Part shown: in pieces, positions 1-13,700 of the stretch
Numbering within the stretch: the first letter of the stretch is position 1
How the letters are laid out: every line of letters begins with the position of its first letter
Assembly: GCF_030247185.1 (NCBI RefSeq)
Contig: NC_080572.1
Coordinates: forward strand, 89,221,435-89,285,434
Source: Malaya genurostris
Lineage: Eukaryota; Arthropoda; Insecta; Diptera; Culicidae
Direction: 5' to 3'
DNA: 64,000 nt
Made by a program: the position numbers and the translations under genes
Notes under the pieces: model-generated
Seen by the model: the letters and a program-made list of their open reading frames with translations, nothing else
Told to the model about the DNA's origin: nothing
The model's database searches: none

Positions 1-1640
1 ACAAAAATCCAAAGTCAAGAGTCGGTTCCGGTATTGTAGGGCTCAACGAGACGAAGCAAAATACGCCAAAATTCTGAAAATTTTGCTCATAACTATTCGA
101 TTTATAGATTTAGAAACGTTTGGTCAAACGAGTTGACTTCGCCTATTCACTTCTCCGGTTTCTGACTTCGGAAGTATAAGAAAAGTTTGTATTTATGTCG
201 CCATCATTTAAACCAGAAGTTCCCAAAGTGGTCGATATAGACCCCATGGGGTCGATACCTTTTTTGCGGGGGTTGTTATTTTAAATATTCACCCTGAAAA
301 AGTAGTGTTTATTTGACCATCCGCGAAAATTGGCCAGTAAGTTTAATAAAAAAAAATTGGTAAGTATTTTACATCAATATTAAAAAAGCAAGAAATTTTA
401 TTTGGAATTTGTGAAAGGGGGTCTGAGGCCTAAGTTAATTTTAGTAAAGCGATCCATGACCCAAAATAGTTTGGGGATCCCTGGTATAGACTGTTGAAAA
501 AAGGCTCTTTTTTTGTAAACGCGAAACTTCAAAAAATCATATCTCGAAAATTCCACATACCATATTGAAATAAAAAAATACGTTTTTACCGAAAAAAAGT
601 CAGATGAAAAAAAAATTTGGGTGGCTAATTTTGTGTGGTATGTCCCATATGTATGTCAGAATCTAACGGAGAAAACAGATTGAAACAAAGACAGGACTCC
701 TAACCATGGAACTTGTTTTTACTAATCAACTATCCTGCATATGAGAGCACATGGAGAGATAGTTCAATTGATTAGAAGAACCAAGCATTCTTCGCTGTAC
801 TTGGTCACCTCTTGGCATGTCAATTTTCCAGTCTGTTTTCCCCGTTAAATACTGATCATATTTGGAACTAGATCAAGACGGCTCTACCAAAGACTAAAAC
901 ACAAATCGTTAAATATATATGGGTTTGTCTGCTTTTATTTGACAATCCGAACCGGGTCAGTCGAAATCTAGTACCACATTGTTAGGATCTCGATCACGTG
1001 GGCGAAAGCGATACCAAATGCCATAGTCCAGTCGAATTGACTTGAGAAATAATCGTTTCGAGCAACTCAATTTGAGATGTTAAATGGTAGAGTGCTTTGC
1101 GTAAAAATGTCAATTTCAAGAATTTGTTTTTTTCATAAGCCTCTTTATATTGGTTTTATAGTGAAATTTTCTAGTTTACAGACCATGGGAGTCTGTAACC
1201 AAATAAACCATTGATAGTCGCATAAATGATTTGCTTAATTTTATCCAAATCCAACTACCGGTACATTTTTTTCCAAAATTTAAATCATCGTAGAGAATCT
1301 TTGAAAAAATGTATGTCTTATTAGTGTATGGTTGAATGAACCGAATGTCACTACGCCGGTATCCAGCTTTCGGTTCCGCAAGTACCGATTTACACTAACT
1401 TAAACACAAATGTAACTTTTCTAAGCTTTTCTAAATTGTACTATATATTTCAGGGAATTTTTGCTGTAATATATAAAAGAAAATTAATAATATGAGAAAG
1501 GCGGCATTACACAACTAGGTGGATTAGAACAGTTTTTTTTTGTTTAGTGCGTAAAGGGAAACTGACATTGATAGTCAACTTCCATGGGTGACCGAGCAAC
1601 CCGCAAAAACCATTCCAAAAATTGTGCTTATTTATTGGAG
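1..1640. other. left-edge noncoding DNA, mostly old repeat fragments
   Basis: No coding exon found, including the expected final hppy exon. A family-A repeat terminus (the reverse complement of a TAATCCACCTAGTG-type end) is visible near 1488-1530. It is the same end that occurs near 16064, 38517, 51500 and 61730. Confidence 0.4.
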
Positions 1641-1648
1641 TTACTTAC

Positions 1649-1775
1649 TTGTCACTGCCGATCAGTTCGTAAATCCGACTGGTGTCGGTAATCTCTTGAG
1701 TAATCTCACCGTTCCTCAAAGACCTGCCCTGCATTCCGTTCTTGTGAAACACTAACACACTATCGGTTAGACAAA
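1649..1775 (-). CDS. hppy: hppy exon 13: last CNH exon in window
   Basis: Reads VCLTDSVLVFHKNGMQGRSL through DTSRIYELIGSD and ends two bases into a codon at GTAAGT. At least one more exon is required, and I could not find it between 1 and 1648. Confidence 0.88.
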
Positions 1776-4700
1776 CTAAAGCAAGAAAAAAGAAAGTTCA
1801 TTTAACGCACACACACACTTGAAAAATTTAATTTTACCTATAGTATTGATATTGAAATTGAATTCCAAGCGAGAAATATATTTCTTACTCTGCTTCGGAA
1901 ATCCAAGAACATCTACAATTTGTACGACATTATCGTAACACACAAGAATAGCATCCCTCTCAAGCTGTGAAACCAACAAAGTTTATGTTAGTTATAGTTT
2001 ATCAAAAACACTGCCGCAAGCATTCACCTGATGTACTTTGATTGGCCGCAAAGTGTCTCGCCTGTTGATTACCGTCGCCATCCCGTCCATATCTTCAGCA
2101 TTGGAATTGAACCAACTTGAAGCTAAAAATCGAAGAGATATAAGCAAGCCAAAATTCGACAACGAAACCCGCACAACTTACTGTTATTCGTGTTGATCAA
2201 ATCCAACTTCAAACTATCATTCGGTCCTCTCCTGACGTTCACGCAGACGATCGGATACTCCAGTTCAGGCGTAATAATCATCTCGAATACGTTGGAATTA
2301 ACGCCGTAGTACTGCAGGTTACCAGACGGCCAGTCACACTGTTTCAATAGCATAAATTTGTTCAGTGGATCGTACCTAAGTGAAACGTAAATTTAAGCAA
2401 ATATTTTTCCACAACTCCACAAAACATCGACTTTTACCATTGCATCAGAAAGATGCCACTCTGCAGCGAACCGCACAGGTACTTGTACCCGTTATACGGA
2501 TTTCGCGTCACGCAGCACTGCGTGCAACCTTTGGTGTCCGGCACCTTGGTCGTGAGAGCAAACTTGCGCGGCACCAGTTTCTCCGGAATCTTTTTCATAT
2601 GCAGCGAGAATCGATGCGTTTGCTTGGAATGTAACGCCATCAGATCGTGTCGGTACAGTTGCGAGGTTTTTCCCGACAGTGACATCAGAATGTCCTTTAT
2701 TACGTACAGCCATACGGTCCGCCGCGGGAACAGCTGCTCGATGGCGGCGTCATGAAGTTCGTTCATATTCAGATTGAATATACCCTCCTCGGCACCGATC
2801 AGCAAATGCTGATCGCGCGTGTCCGGATGAATCCACGAGGCGGTACAGTGGATGTGTAGCGGACAGTCGTTGAAGACCTTGGAGAAACAGGCACCCATGT
2901 GAACTTTCGGTGTCGGCGGTAATCCATTGGAAACCGGCCGAGGAGGTGTGTGACGCCGGCTGCGATGACTGCGCTTTGGTGGTACCGGTGGTGTGTTGTT
3001 CAGCAGGTCTGGTTGAGTTTCTACCAAAACAAAACAAAAAATAATCACTCAAGCATAAAAAATTAACTTCGCATCAGTTGAACTTACCATTTTCATTACT
3101 ACCGTCGCCATCGCTCAAACTTCGCTGCCTGGAAGACTTTTCCAAATCATTGAACAGCCCCGTCAGCTGATCCATCGATCTCCGTTTACCTTGCGTCTCA
3201 TCCTCGCAGGACCCATTTTGCTGGAATTGGTAGTGCTCTATCAATACTTTTTTTTTCGCTACCGAATCCCAAATCGTCCCCGTTACTTACCGAGTTCAAC
3301 TTGTCGAACCGTGCATTCAGGTTATCGATATCCGCATAGCTGAGTGTGGAATCGTCTCGCCCGTTATTGTCGTAACTCTCGCCACCAGGACCGTCGCCGA
3401 CCACCAGCGGTTCGCTTGGGAGGTTCGACAGCGGCAACGTTCGCCTGAAAGAAAAAAAGCGCCGGAATTCGCCGGCCATCAGTGAGCGGAATGTGAGTTC
3501 GCCGCTCCGGGAGCGGAGAAATCAACCGATGACGATGCTTTCCGAAAACTAAAGCCGGAAAAGGGGAATGATGATGTACCGAGTATTAGCCGAAGATTAA
3601 CGAGAAGCAAACCACCAAAAACACTAAAATAGATCGAGGATTATACGCTACAGATTAGTGAGATAACGCGCGTGTTTTGGGTGCTCGGTAAATGTACGAT
3701 TAGAGAAGTAGTTTGGCAAAGCAAATAAAATCAAACTTATCAAAGTACGATTTCGAGTAGTCCAATTCGGTTGATGCATTCATTCGGGAGGCTTACCGTT
3801 GACGATTGTATCCTGTTTAGTCTAGAGCCATCGTTTCTGGAAAATTGTATAACCTGAGGATTTGTCTTTGTTAACATAGGACTACAATTTTGATTCCAAT
3901 ACTCTTTTATTCATTATTATTCATTCATGACACCCATTTTACCTTCATAATTTTTTACCCATTTTTCGATAGGAGAAAGTAGGGAATTTGGAACCATCGG
4001 GGTTTTCGAACCACTATCTGTCCTATCTGTCAATTTCCGACATCGTTCTATACGAAACTTCGGTCACTGTAGTCTTTAAGTTTCATCTTATTCTTTCATT
4101 GGCAGTCGAGTCGACCGGACGTGTTTTGTGTTTTTTGTGTGATAATCAGATGATTTTTGAGTTTCCATAAATGGAAGAAAATCACTGTGTTCTAACTCAC
4201 TACTTACACTGTGAAAAAGTGGTTTGCATGACACTTGATTCTTAGACTCATGAGTAGAACATAACATATCTTTTGGGAATTTCGAACCACTACGTATTTT
4301 TATGATTTTCTTTGCGTTTACGGTATGATGTTTTAAACCGTTATTGCACATTTGAGGGTTCAATATTATCCGACTTTGGCTAGACCGGTCCCCAGATTAC
4401 GGTTTCAAAGTTAGCGAAAATGTTGGTGGAAAGCTCCAAAATGGGAATAACTTTATTTTACTCACATGGAAAAATCAATTTCCATAAACTCAAATGCAAA
4501 TAAAAGGACTCGTACCCCCATACAAAATAATTGAATTCTATCCGCGTCTGACTTCCGGTTCTGAAATTACAGGGTGCCGAGTTTAAAAAATTACAAGCCA
4601 TCGTAGTAAATGACGATTCCAAAAATCGTAAACAATGTTCTAAGTTGAAATCCAAATTATTCCAATTTATATGTTAGTGGACCGTTTTTGGTTATACTGA

Positions 4701-7700
4701 TCAGGTTCTGGAAGTATCACAAATAATTATCAAAAACTCCAAAACGGAACTCACTTCGACACGACACGTCGAAAGCGGTGGCATACAAATCTGTTACCGC
4801 CTCGTTCAACCGGTCTACTCAAGGTTAGGTGTGTTTATCTTAGTTCGGTACATTTAGCTTAGGAACATAGTAGTTTTTTCTTTGAAAATTTACATGCTCA
4901 GTGGAGGAAAACTTTCCATAGTTCTTTGGGAATATTTGAAGAATTTATCCTTTGTTTACAACTGTTCTAAATTCTTGAATTGTGAACTTGAATTGCGAAC
5001 CCTAAATGAAGGAACTGAGTTATATTCCTAAATCTAGTTCCTGAATCCAAGTTCCGATTTTTGTTCCAGCATGTAGAAATAAATTCTGAAACTGAATTTA
5101 GGAATTAAATTCAATAACTGAATTCAGAAATACAATTATGAAAACAAATGCAGAAAATTAATTCTGGTTCAGAAATCAGTTCCAACTTCAGGTTTGGAGT
5201 TCAGATCTAAAATATAGTTTCAGAACCAGAGATGCCAGGTAAAAATTCAAATATCTGCAGACAGGGTTTCAAAAGTCTGTAAATGTGAAAAAAAATCTGC
5301 AGTCAGCAAGCATGCGTTGCTGGCAGCAATTTCTCTATTAAGTATGACACGCAAAACTGATTTGGCGAGCAAAAAAAAAAGATCGCGGCTGTTTCAAAAG
5401 TCTGTAAAATTGGACGAAAGTTTGCGAAAAACTCGATTTTCAAAAGTCTGCATTTACAGACAAATCTGCATATTTGGCATCTCTGTTCAGAACCCAAATC
5501 TAAAAGTACATCGAAAAGAATCTTTCGACGTGAAAATTTCATAAGGGCACATGAACCAATGAGGGTTTTCTTTGTTTACTTTCTTTTCTGTTAATAACAC
5601 CTAAATTTTGACGTTCACTTACCAAATTTGTATATAGAATAAAAGAAAATATCTCCAGCTTTGTAATAGTATCATACATGTAACGAACAATTGCGTAATA
5701 ACGCAGATATAATCGAAAGAGAAAGTAAACAAAGAGAATCTGTCATTTGTTTTAATGCCCTTTTAAAATGTTCACGTCGCTTTTTTTATTAGTTTTCTTC
5801 AATTTAAGGGGGTGGTAGGGTATAAATGATGAAAAAAATACTTATTTTTGCAATTTTTTTCAGAACTATCGTTCAACAAAACAATCTCAAATATTTAGCA
5901 TAATACAGGGCATTATTCGAACAACATTTTGCAATTTTTTCGTGGAAAAATATTGAGAAATAAGTCGGTGAAGAAGTATTTTTGAGAACACATCTTGAAA
6001 ATCATGATTTGCGGTGTCCACTGTATCTCAGCGCAGACTAATCAGAAGTTAACAAATCAAAGCAGCATAGTTAGAATAGAAGTTTTTCTCCAGTTCGCTT
6101 TCACATATCATCCAAGTCAGTCGATAAAACAAAACCGCTTACGTTCGGGACAGAAGAAACCAAGTACAGTATTGTGTAGTGAACAATAGAACAACCTCGA
6201 AATGAGTGAACCAAACGAAAAAAAGCTACCGCCGACACGAAAGAATACAATTGTTGTTGACTTCAGGCAGTGCAAAATTCGACCTTCGATACGAGAACTT
6301 GAAGGTTTGCTTAAGGAGCAAATGCATCTTGACATTAAACGTGTGCATTTACATCAATGCAATAAGACAAATAATGTTACTTACATCCAGTTTTATAAAG
6401 AGTTGGATGCAATTCAATTCGCAAAAGACAATAACATTGTGCACTATGTGGAGCTCGAGAACATTAAGTACAACATTCCAGTATATATGGAAGATAGTGC
6501 TATAGAAGTGCATGTGCATGATCTTCCCTCAAGCGTCAACGATTCTTATATTCGCAAAATCATGCCCCAATACGGAGAGATTCTCTCTATCGAAAAAAAG
6601 CGGAAGAACTTTTTTCCCGGTATTCTAAATAGCGTACGTTTGTTACGCATGCGCTTGAGGAGGCCTATACCTTCTTATGTGACATTCGGTCAGGATACAA
6701 GAATCCCGTGCAAATCACTTGTTACCTTAGACAATCATATGGCCACATGTCAATATTGCCAAAAAGCTGTTCACTACGGTAAGCCATGTGATAAACCGGA
6801 CAAGGAGACAACTATACCAAAGGACAACGGTGCTTCCTTCACACCAACCCCAAGCAACCCCAGTACACCTGTGACAGTCACCAACAACAGGGAAGTATCC
6901 CCTTCAACGAAACCATCCAACGTATCCCCTATAGAGCAAAGTACACCAGCTGCAATTAACAGCTTACCATCTAACCAACCAGCAACTGCAAACAATGTAC
7001 AACAAGGCGCATCTACAGCAACTAGCAACGAAAAGAAGACGGAAATCGACAACAATACTATCGATGCGGCAATGGATGACGAGACGAACCACGAACGAAG
7101 TGCCCCTCAATCCTCGCAGGAGGAAAATGGAAGCTCCTCTCCACCTAGAAAAAAGGTGACAACGAGATCAAACTCAAAAAAAATTATTCAAAAAATAGGC
7201 CACGTAAAGCTGGTACGCAAATAGAGCTGAATAAAAATATCTTTTAAATAAATAGACGTTTTTCTAGACCCCAACGTTTCTGTTTGATTTTTTTTTTGAT
7301 TTTTTGGCGTTCTTAAAAGCGAGAACTATGATTTTTTACGAAAAAATCCACCATTTTGTAGCTATAAAACCTCCCCAAAGTAACAAACAACAAAAAGGAA
7401 AACGTTGGGGTCTGGTTTTTTATATGAAAAAGTGTGGACTTTCAAAACCTGCTTACGAGAAAAACGCGCCTAAAGTTTTTTCTCTATAAAATCAATGGAA
7501 ACAATTTGTTACTCAAGGAAACCCTGAGATTTTACCATTTTCAAAAAATCATATTTTTCCTTTAATAATTTGTTATAATAAAACATTTCAAGAATGTTTT
7601 GTCAAATTTTTAAGTTAGTCGAAGCAGAATTCTTGGGCCTGTGTGCCGAGTTCTTACTTCTTCGCAGTATGAGATAAGCAAAGATAAAGGCCCATAACTT

Positions 7701-10700
7701 ACTGAGTTTTGTTCCGAAAGGCTTAAAAATTTCACAGAATATTCTTGAAATGTTTTACTGTTTTAAATTACGCATGTACATTTTACCATGAGAAAGCTCT
7801 TTTCAAACAGGGTTCCGCGTTCCGCTCACAGTCGATCAAAAACAACAACGTATTGATGATTCAGAGTAGCCTTTGGCTATTTTGACAAGTAATAAATCAG
7901 ATTTTTTTCACCGATATGTGACAATGGATGGAACATGGATCCACTACTTCACTCCGAAACCAAACCGATCATCTTCTGAGTAGACTGCATCCGGTGAACC
8001 ACGTCCAAAGGCACATGTCGACCTGATATGTCGAAGAAATAACCACTGAATCGATTACAACGATTTAATTAAACGAATTATCCTTCAAATTACGCCCTCA
8101 TTTACCAGATTTAGCATCCACTGACCTACTGACTATTTGCTTATCTCAAAATAAACGCTCGCCAATAAGAAATTCAACTCAAATGAGGAAGCAATTGCTA
8201 GGTGTGAAACCTATTTTAAGGCAAAAGATAAATCCTTCTACTAGTCACACGACTTATTAAAAGATGTGTTATACGAGATAACGAATATTGAAGTAGGTCA
8301 AATAAGGTTACATGTCATTTCGCCGACGATCATTAGTCGACTACAAAACAACAATAAATACTAAAAGTTGTAACAATACGAAAAAGTTATCATATCTCGG
8401 TTGATTTTTCATTAGGGCGTATAAGCAAGTGACAGTTTCTCTATAATCACTCTCTCTTTCGATTATTGTGATGTGATTAAAAGGATTTTCTTTGATATCA
8501 CTATTCTGCTTGAAAGTCGAAAGTTTCGGGTATCATTTCATGCAAAGAGTTGAGTGATAAACGTGGAAACCGCCTGGTAATTAATAGAAGAGAAAGTAAA
8601 TGAGAAACTGTCACTTGCTTATACGCCTTTTTGAAAAATTAACGAAGATATGATACTATTGACCATAAAAAAACTAAGTAAAAGTAAATTACAGAATCAT
8701 CAGAATTATTTTGATATTCGTTAAATGAATAATTGTAATTCGTCTGAATTATTTTTATATTTTATGCCAATTGATTTATGCCAAATGACCTTTATGCCTA
8801 TTGACCGTATGCCTAACGACCGTCGGCGAAGTGACCGTACACCGGCAAATAAGCCTTTCAGTATTGCTTCAAAAGCATAATTTGCTCTGTGGCTTAACGT
8901 GGTCGTTAAACAATGAAAAAATTATTTATTTTTTGATACTGGATCTCATTGTTATCTCTTCCTTGAAGGAGAGACGTTTTCATTCATATCCAGTGATTGA
9001 AGGGGGAACAGTGATTCGCTATTCACGCTCCCGTCCATTGGTTCGGTGTCACTGTTGGTGGCGGAATCAGCGTTATTGCTCATGTTTGTTCAGGCGTTGG
9101 GTGCGTTGTTAGCAGTAGCTGGCGTACCTTGTTCTATATAGGGCACAACTGGTTTCGTTGAGGATGTTTCATTGTTGTTGATGGCTGTCAAAAATGTACT
9201 GGGGTTGTTTAGGGTTGGTGTGAAGGAAGCATCGTTGTCCTTTGATATAGTTGTATTCTTACCCAGTTTATCACATGGCTGTAACCATCTGTGATTGTCA
9301 TAGGTAACAGGTGATTTACACAAAATCGTTGGCCGAAAATTACATAAGAAGGTATAGACTTTTTCAAGCGCATGCCAAACAAATTACGCCATTTAGAATA
9401 CCGGCAAAAGGCTCTTTAACACTCCTTTTTCGATGGAAAGAATTTCTCCCTACTGTGACATATTTCTGCGAATATACTTCTATAGCATCATCTTCCATAA
9501 ACATACACTGGTATGTTGTACTTGATATTTTCATGCTCCAGGTAATGCACAATGTTATTGTCTTTTGCGAATCGAAATACTTCTCAGTCTTTATAAAAAC
9601 TGAATGTAAACAATATTATTTGGCTTATTGCATTGAAGCTTGTTTAAGATTAAAATGCATTTGCTACCTAAGCAAACCTTCAAGTTCTCCTATCGAAGGT
9701 CGAATTTTGCACTACCTGAAGTCAACAATAATTGTATTGTTGCGTAGTGGCGGCGATACCTTTTATTCGTTCGGTATACTCATCCCGAAATCGTTCTATT
9801 GTTCCCCACATAATACTGTACTTGGTATCAGCCGTCGCAAATGTAAGCGGTTTTGTTTTATCGACTGACTTGGATGAGATTTGAAAGCGAACTGATGATG
9901 TAAACTTGGAATGTCATCGTCAAGAATGTGATGACAGGCCACAACTGCAAATCGCTTGTCGAATCATAACCTTGAATCGTCCCGGCACATTTCCACGCGT
10001 AGTCGCAATGTAGAACTTCTGACCGGGCAGCCGCTTAAAACCAAGTTAGAATTCTGCTTCATGAGCCGGATCATTTTGACAGAAATGTTGAGAACATTGT
10101 TTTCAATAAAATGAACTGGAAAAATAATGTCTGTACATTACGAACTTTTGACCACCGTGTACTTTGTGGAACTGCTCCGTCATGGAGCTAGCCTGAAATG
10201 TGAAAGAATATTCAAGAAAAGATTTCCGATTCAAGTAATCAAAATTTTACGTTATTTCTATTTACAACACTTACCCGCGGTACCGTATTGATAATCTAGA
10301 CACCGATTCTAGGAATGTTTAATCTTTGATTTATTATATGAATCAGTGATTCGAAATACTTCGACATCCATCATGATAAATTCCGTATCATGTTGACAAT
10401 CCAAACGAAATTAGTTTGCAAACATATGTCCCATGTAAGACATGAAGACTGATAAATATGAGGATGTGATCTCAAATAGTCATGCTGCGGTGAAAAAAAC
10501 ATTGTTTTTCTTCACTTTACCCATTTTCCCGTCCAGGTGTATTTCGTCGCAATGGCTCTCAACCGAAAAACAACGATACAATCGCCTAACGATGGCCGTT
10601 ATGAGTTGCTAGTGAGTTGGTGAGTGAAGTTATGTGACTTAATAGATGCATTAGTGTTACTTGGATTAGTATCGCTATGGGATGTTCGGGCGGGTAACGT

Positions 10701-13700
10701 GAGTCTCGTCGGCGAGATCGTAACATTCAAGGTGGTTGGTGTATGCGTGGATGGGTGGGAGCACGAAATTTCCGAAGACGAAATGAGATACAGAATGAAG
10801 AAAAATACACATCTGTTTGGGTGTTTTGATTTGATTTGATTTGAGTAGTTTACCTTAACTTCAACTCCTCGTCTATATAATGCAATAGACTCCTAGAAAA
10901 AAAAGAGAGAGAACGAACAGATGGAATGGATTCGAATGGATTAGCAAGCAGATTTTTTTTTTCTAAATCAATGACGAAACTGATTTGTTGCTGCGAAGAT
11001 GTACTCGTGAAGGAATGATTTGATTCACTGAAGCCACAGCTCGTGAGTGAACGTAAGGACTTAGGATCAAGATTTACTTGTGGTGGTGCTCTATTGCTAG
11101 CTGTGAGTATGCAATTTGTCAGTGTCAGTGATAAGCGTTGTAAGTGTTTGGCTTATGTTCTCACGTGTAAAATGTGTCAGTTTAATTAGGCAATACATTA
11201 TTCAGTTCGATCCCGTTTGGAAACTACCTCATTCGTGTGTGCAACAGTTATCTTAAAATTATTGCCGTTAAAATGAAAAAAAAAGAAACATGTTCTAACG
11301 GGCCTTGTTAACGGAAATCAATTATTGCAATACTTAGAACGATAATTTTTTTTAGCGAGAATGCAGTCAGATTTGCACTGGACACCTCGAATACTCACAT
11401 ATCACTTGGTAGGGTTTCTGGACTAGATGATCGCTCTCTCTCCAATGAGGGTTCTGCAAAGGAAAAAAAACGAAAATTAATCCGAATTTACCGGAAATCT
11501 AACTCCATCCGCTAAGCTATACTTACTACACAAATACACCGGACTAGGCGAATGCAGCTTACTCGTAATTCTTTGTGGTCCAATGGCGACCGCCTAAAAA
11601 CGACATACCATACCGTAATCATCGAGTGAAACGGCATACAAACTCAACCACTTACCCCTTCTTCCTCGAAATCGTGATAGAAGTAGCTCTGGTGCGGACT
11701 GTGATACTTTTGCAGCAGTTCCATCGCCAACCGGATGGACATCTCGGACTGGAAGAAGGCATGCTGCAGCAATCGTTCGGCCGTCGGTCGCTTCTTGGGG
11801 TTTTTCGTTAGGGCAACCTTAAGGAAGGAATGGAAATTCGGACTCCACCGGTCCTTGTCTTTGAGTGTCGGCGGTTTGAAGCCACTCTTGGACATAAGGA
11901 AAAGGGCCCGCATCGGGTGTAGATCGAACATGGGCGGCTGCAGCTCTGCTAGTTCTACGAATGGGAATGTCCGCTAACAACAGTTGATCAACCGTAAATA
12001 AAAAACAAATTTGTTACCAATAGCAGTTATACCGCAAGCCCAAATATCACACAGGTGGTTGTAGCCACCTTTTCGTTCGACAGCTGCCACCTCCGGTGCC
12101 ATCCAGTACGGTGTACCTAAAAGGAAAAACCAAAACCACAAAATTATTTTCGACCATAGCCGCGACTTTGGCAAATCGATTCCACTCACCAATAAAACTC
12201 CTCCGCTTGTTGATGGTTGCCGTGATCTGCGCCGATACGCCGAAATCTGCCAACTTCACATCGCCCTTCTCCGTCAGCAGGATGTTTGCTCCCTTGATAT
12301 CCCGATGGATTTTGCCCATCGAATGCAGATAGGACAATCCGAGCAGGGTTTCCCGGCACATGTACGCTATCTGCAGCTCGTTGAGCGGTCCGGTTACCTG
12401 GTAGATGTCCTGCAAGCTACCACCCCCGCAATACTCCATGCAGATCCACAGCTTATCATGCCTTAGGTACGATCCGTAGTAGGAGATAATGTTTGGATGG
12501 CGGCAGTCGCGCATCATCACGATCTCCTGCTGGATGATCTGGATGTCATCGCCCTGTTCGATCTTGATCACCTTTATGGCCGCTAGTTCGTTCGATTGAA
12601 GTTTCTTCGCCTGAAAAAATCAGAAATACGTCGTTAATTGGTTGGTTGGTCTCCAGTACAACTTGAGCAGCATGTTTTAGTTCAATCTGAAATATCCATT
12701 CCTCGCAATCCTACTAAAAACTGTGTTCATAGAATTGATGAAATTTGAGGTAAAATTAGCTTAGAGTGTAATGTTTAAAGGGTGTAACGATGAAAATTCG
12801 CACACACTCAAATCCGTAGACACAGTTTAGAATGTATTGTTTACACTCTGTGAGTTGGTTTCATCGAAAAAGTATTGCATTGCATTAGTTTCAAAATAAG
12901 AATCTGTTACATCGCACCACCAGAAAAATATTGGGAATCCTGAATTCTACGGTTTCTGGTATCATAAAACGGTTCGAAAAAAGTTCGAGTCGGAAGCGAA
13001 GATCCGGAAAACCCGGAAGCCAACGAGAACGATCACAAACGCCGAGACGTGACTGAAAAGTTGCATGTGAGCACGACTTTCGTGCAGAATATCAACACTT
13101 AAGCTGGACTACGAACGTTTAAGGTTTAGTAGTCCCCAAACCGTGATGAGAAACAGAATACGGTCACAGAATGCCGTGTACGAACAGGAGTTAACAAAAC
13201 CAATAATAAATGACCAGACATATGTGAAGGCGAACTACAACCAGAGCCGAAGTTCACCAAGAAGTTCTTAATTTAGCAAGCGATTTGTACTTCCGGAAAG
13301 AGGAGTCTCGTTACCGCAAGCACCATGTATTTGAGGTGATTTGAGATAGTGTCTCCAAAAGCGACTTTTCCCTCTCCTGTAGGTACGCGACGGTAGGACA
13401 ATCTTCTGGTGGGATTTGGCATTCTGCCACTACACGAAGGACGTTGTAAGGTGGTGTAGGGTCGATTTCGTGCCGAAAGATATACAGTCTAGGTGGTGTA
13501 GTGTCGATTTCGTGCCGAAACTAGAATACTAGGAGTACTTAGGCTTTTGGTATGTTTTTGTACAAATATTTCACTTTAAAATATGCTACTAATTTGAACA
13601 CACTCTTGAAGAATTCCATTACCTCCATTTTTTTTAGAAAATAGCGAAATTTTTCAATAAAGAACTCCTGTTCATTAATTCTTCTAGAATAGCTGAGTCT

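Larger units (their letters stand above)
5810..7790. repeat. old dispersed repeat hosting the ORF1-only retroposon
   Basis: 5860-6089 plus 7266-7750 aligns as a single unbroken block with 38985-39790. The retroposon at 6090-7253 is therefore an insertion into this repeat. I see no reading frame belonging to the host repeat. Confidence 0.7.

Noticed and set aside
2380..2755. Plus-strand frames opposite hppy exons 9-10
   Set aside because: Shadows of the conserved CNH coding sequence on the other strand.
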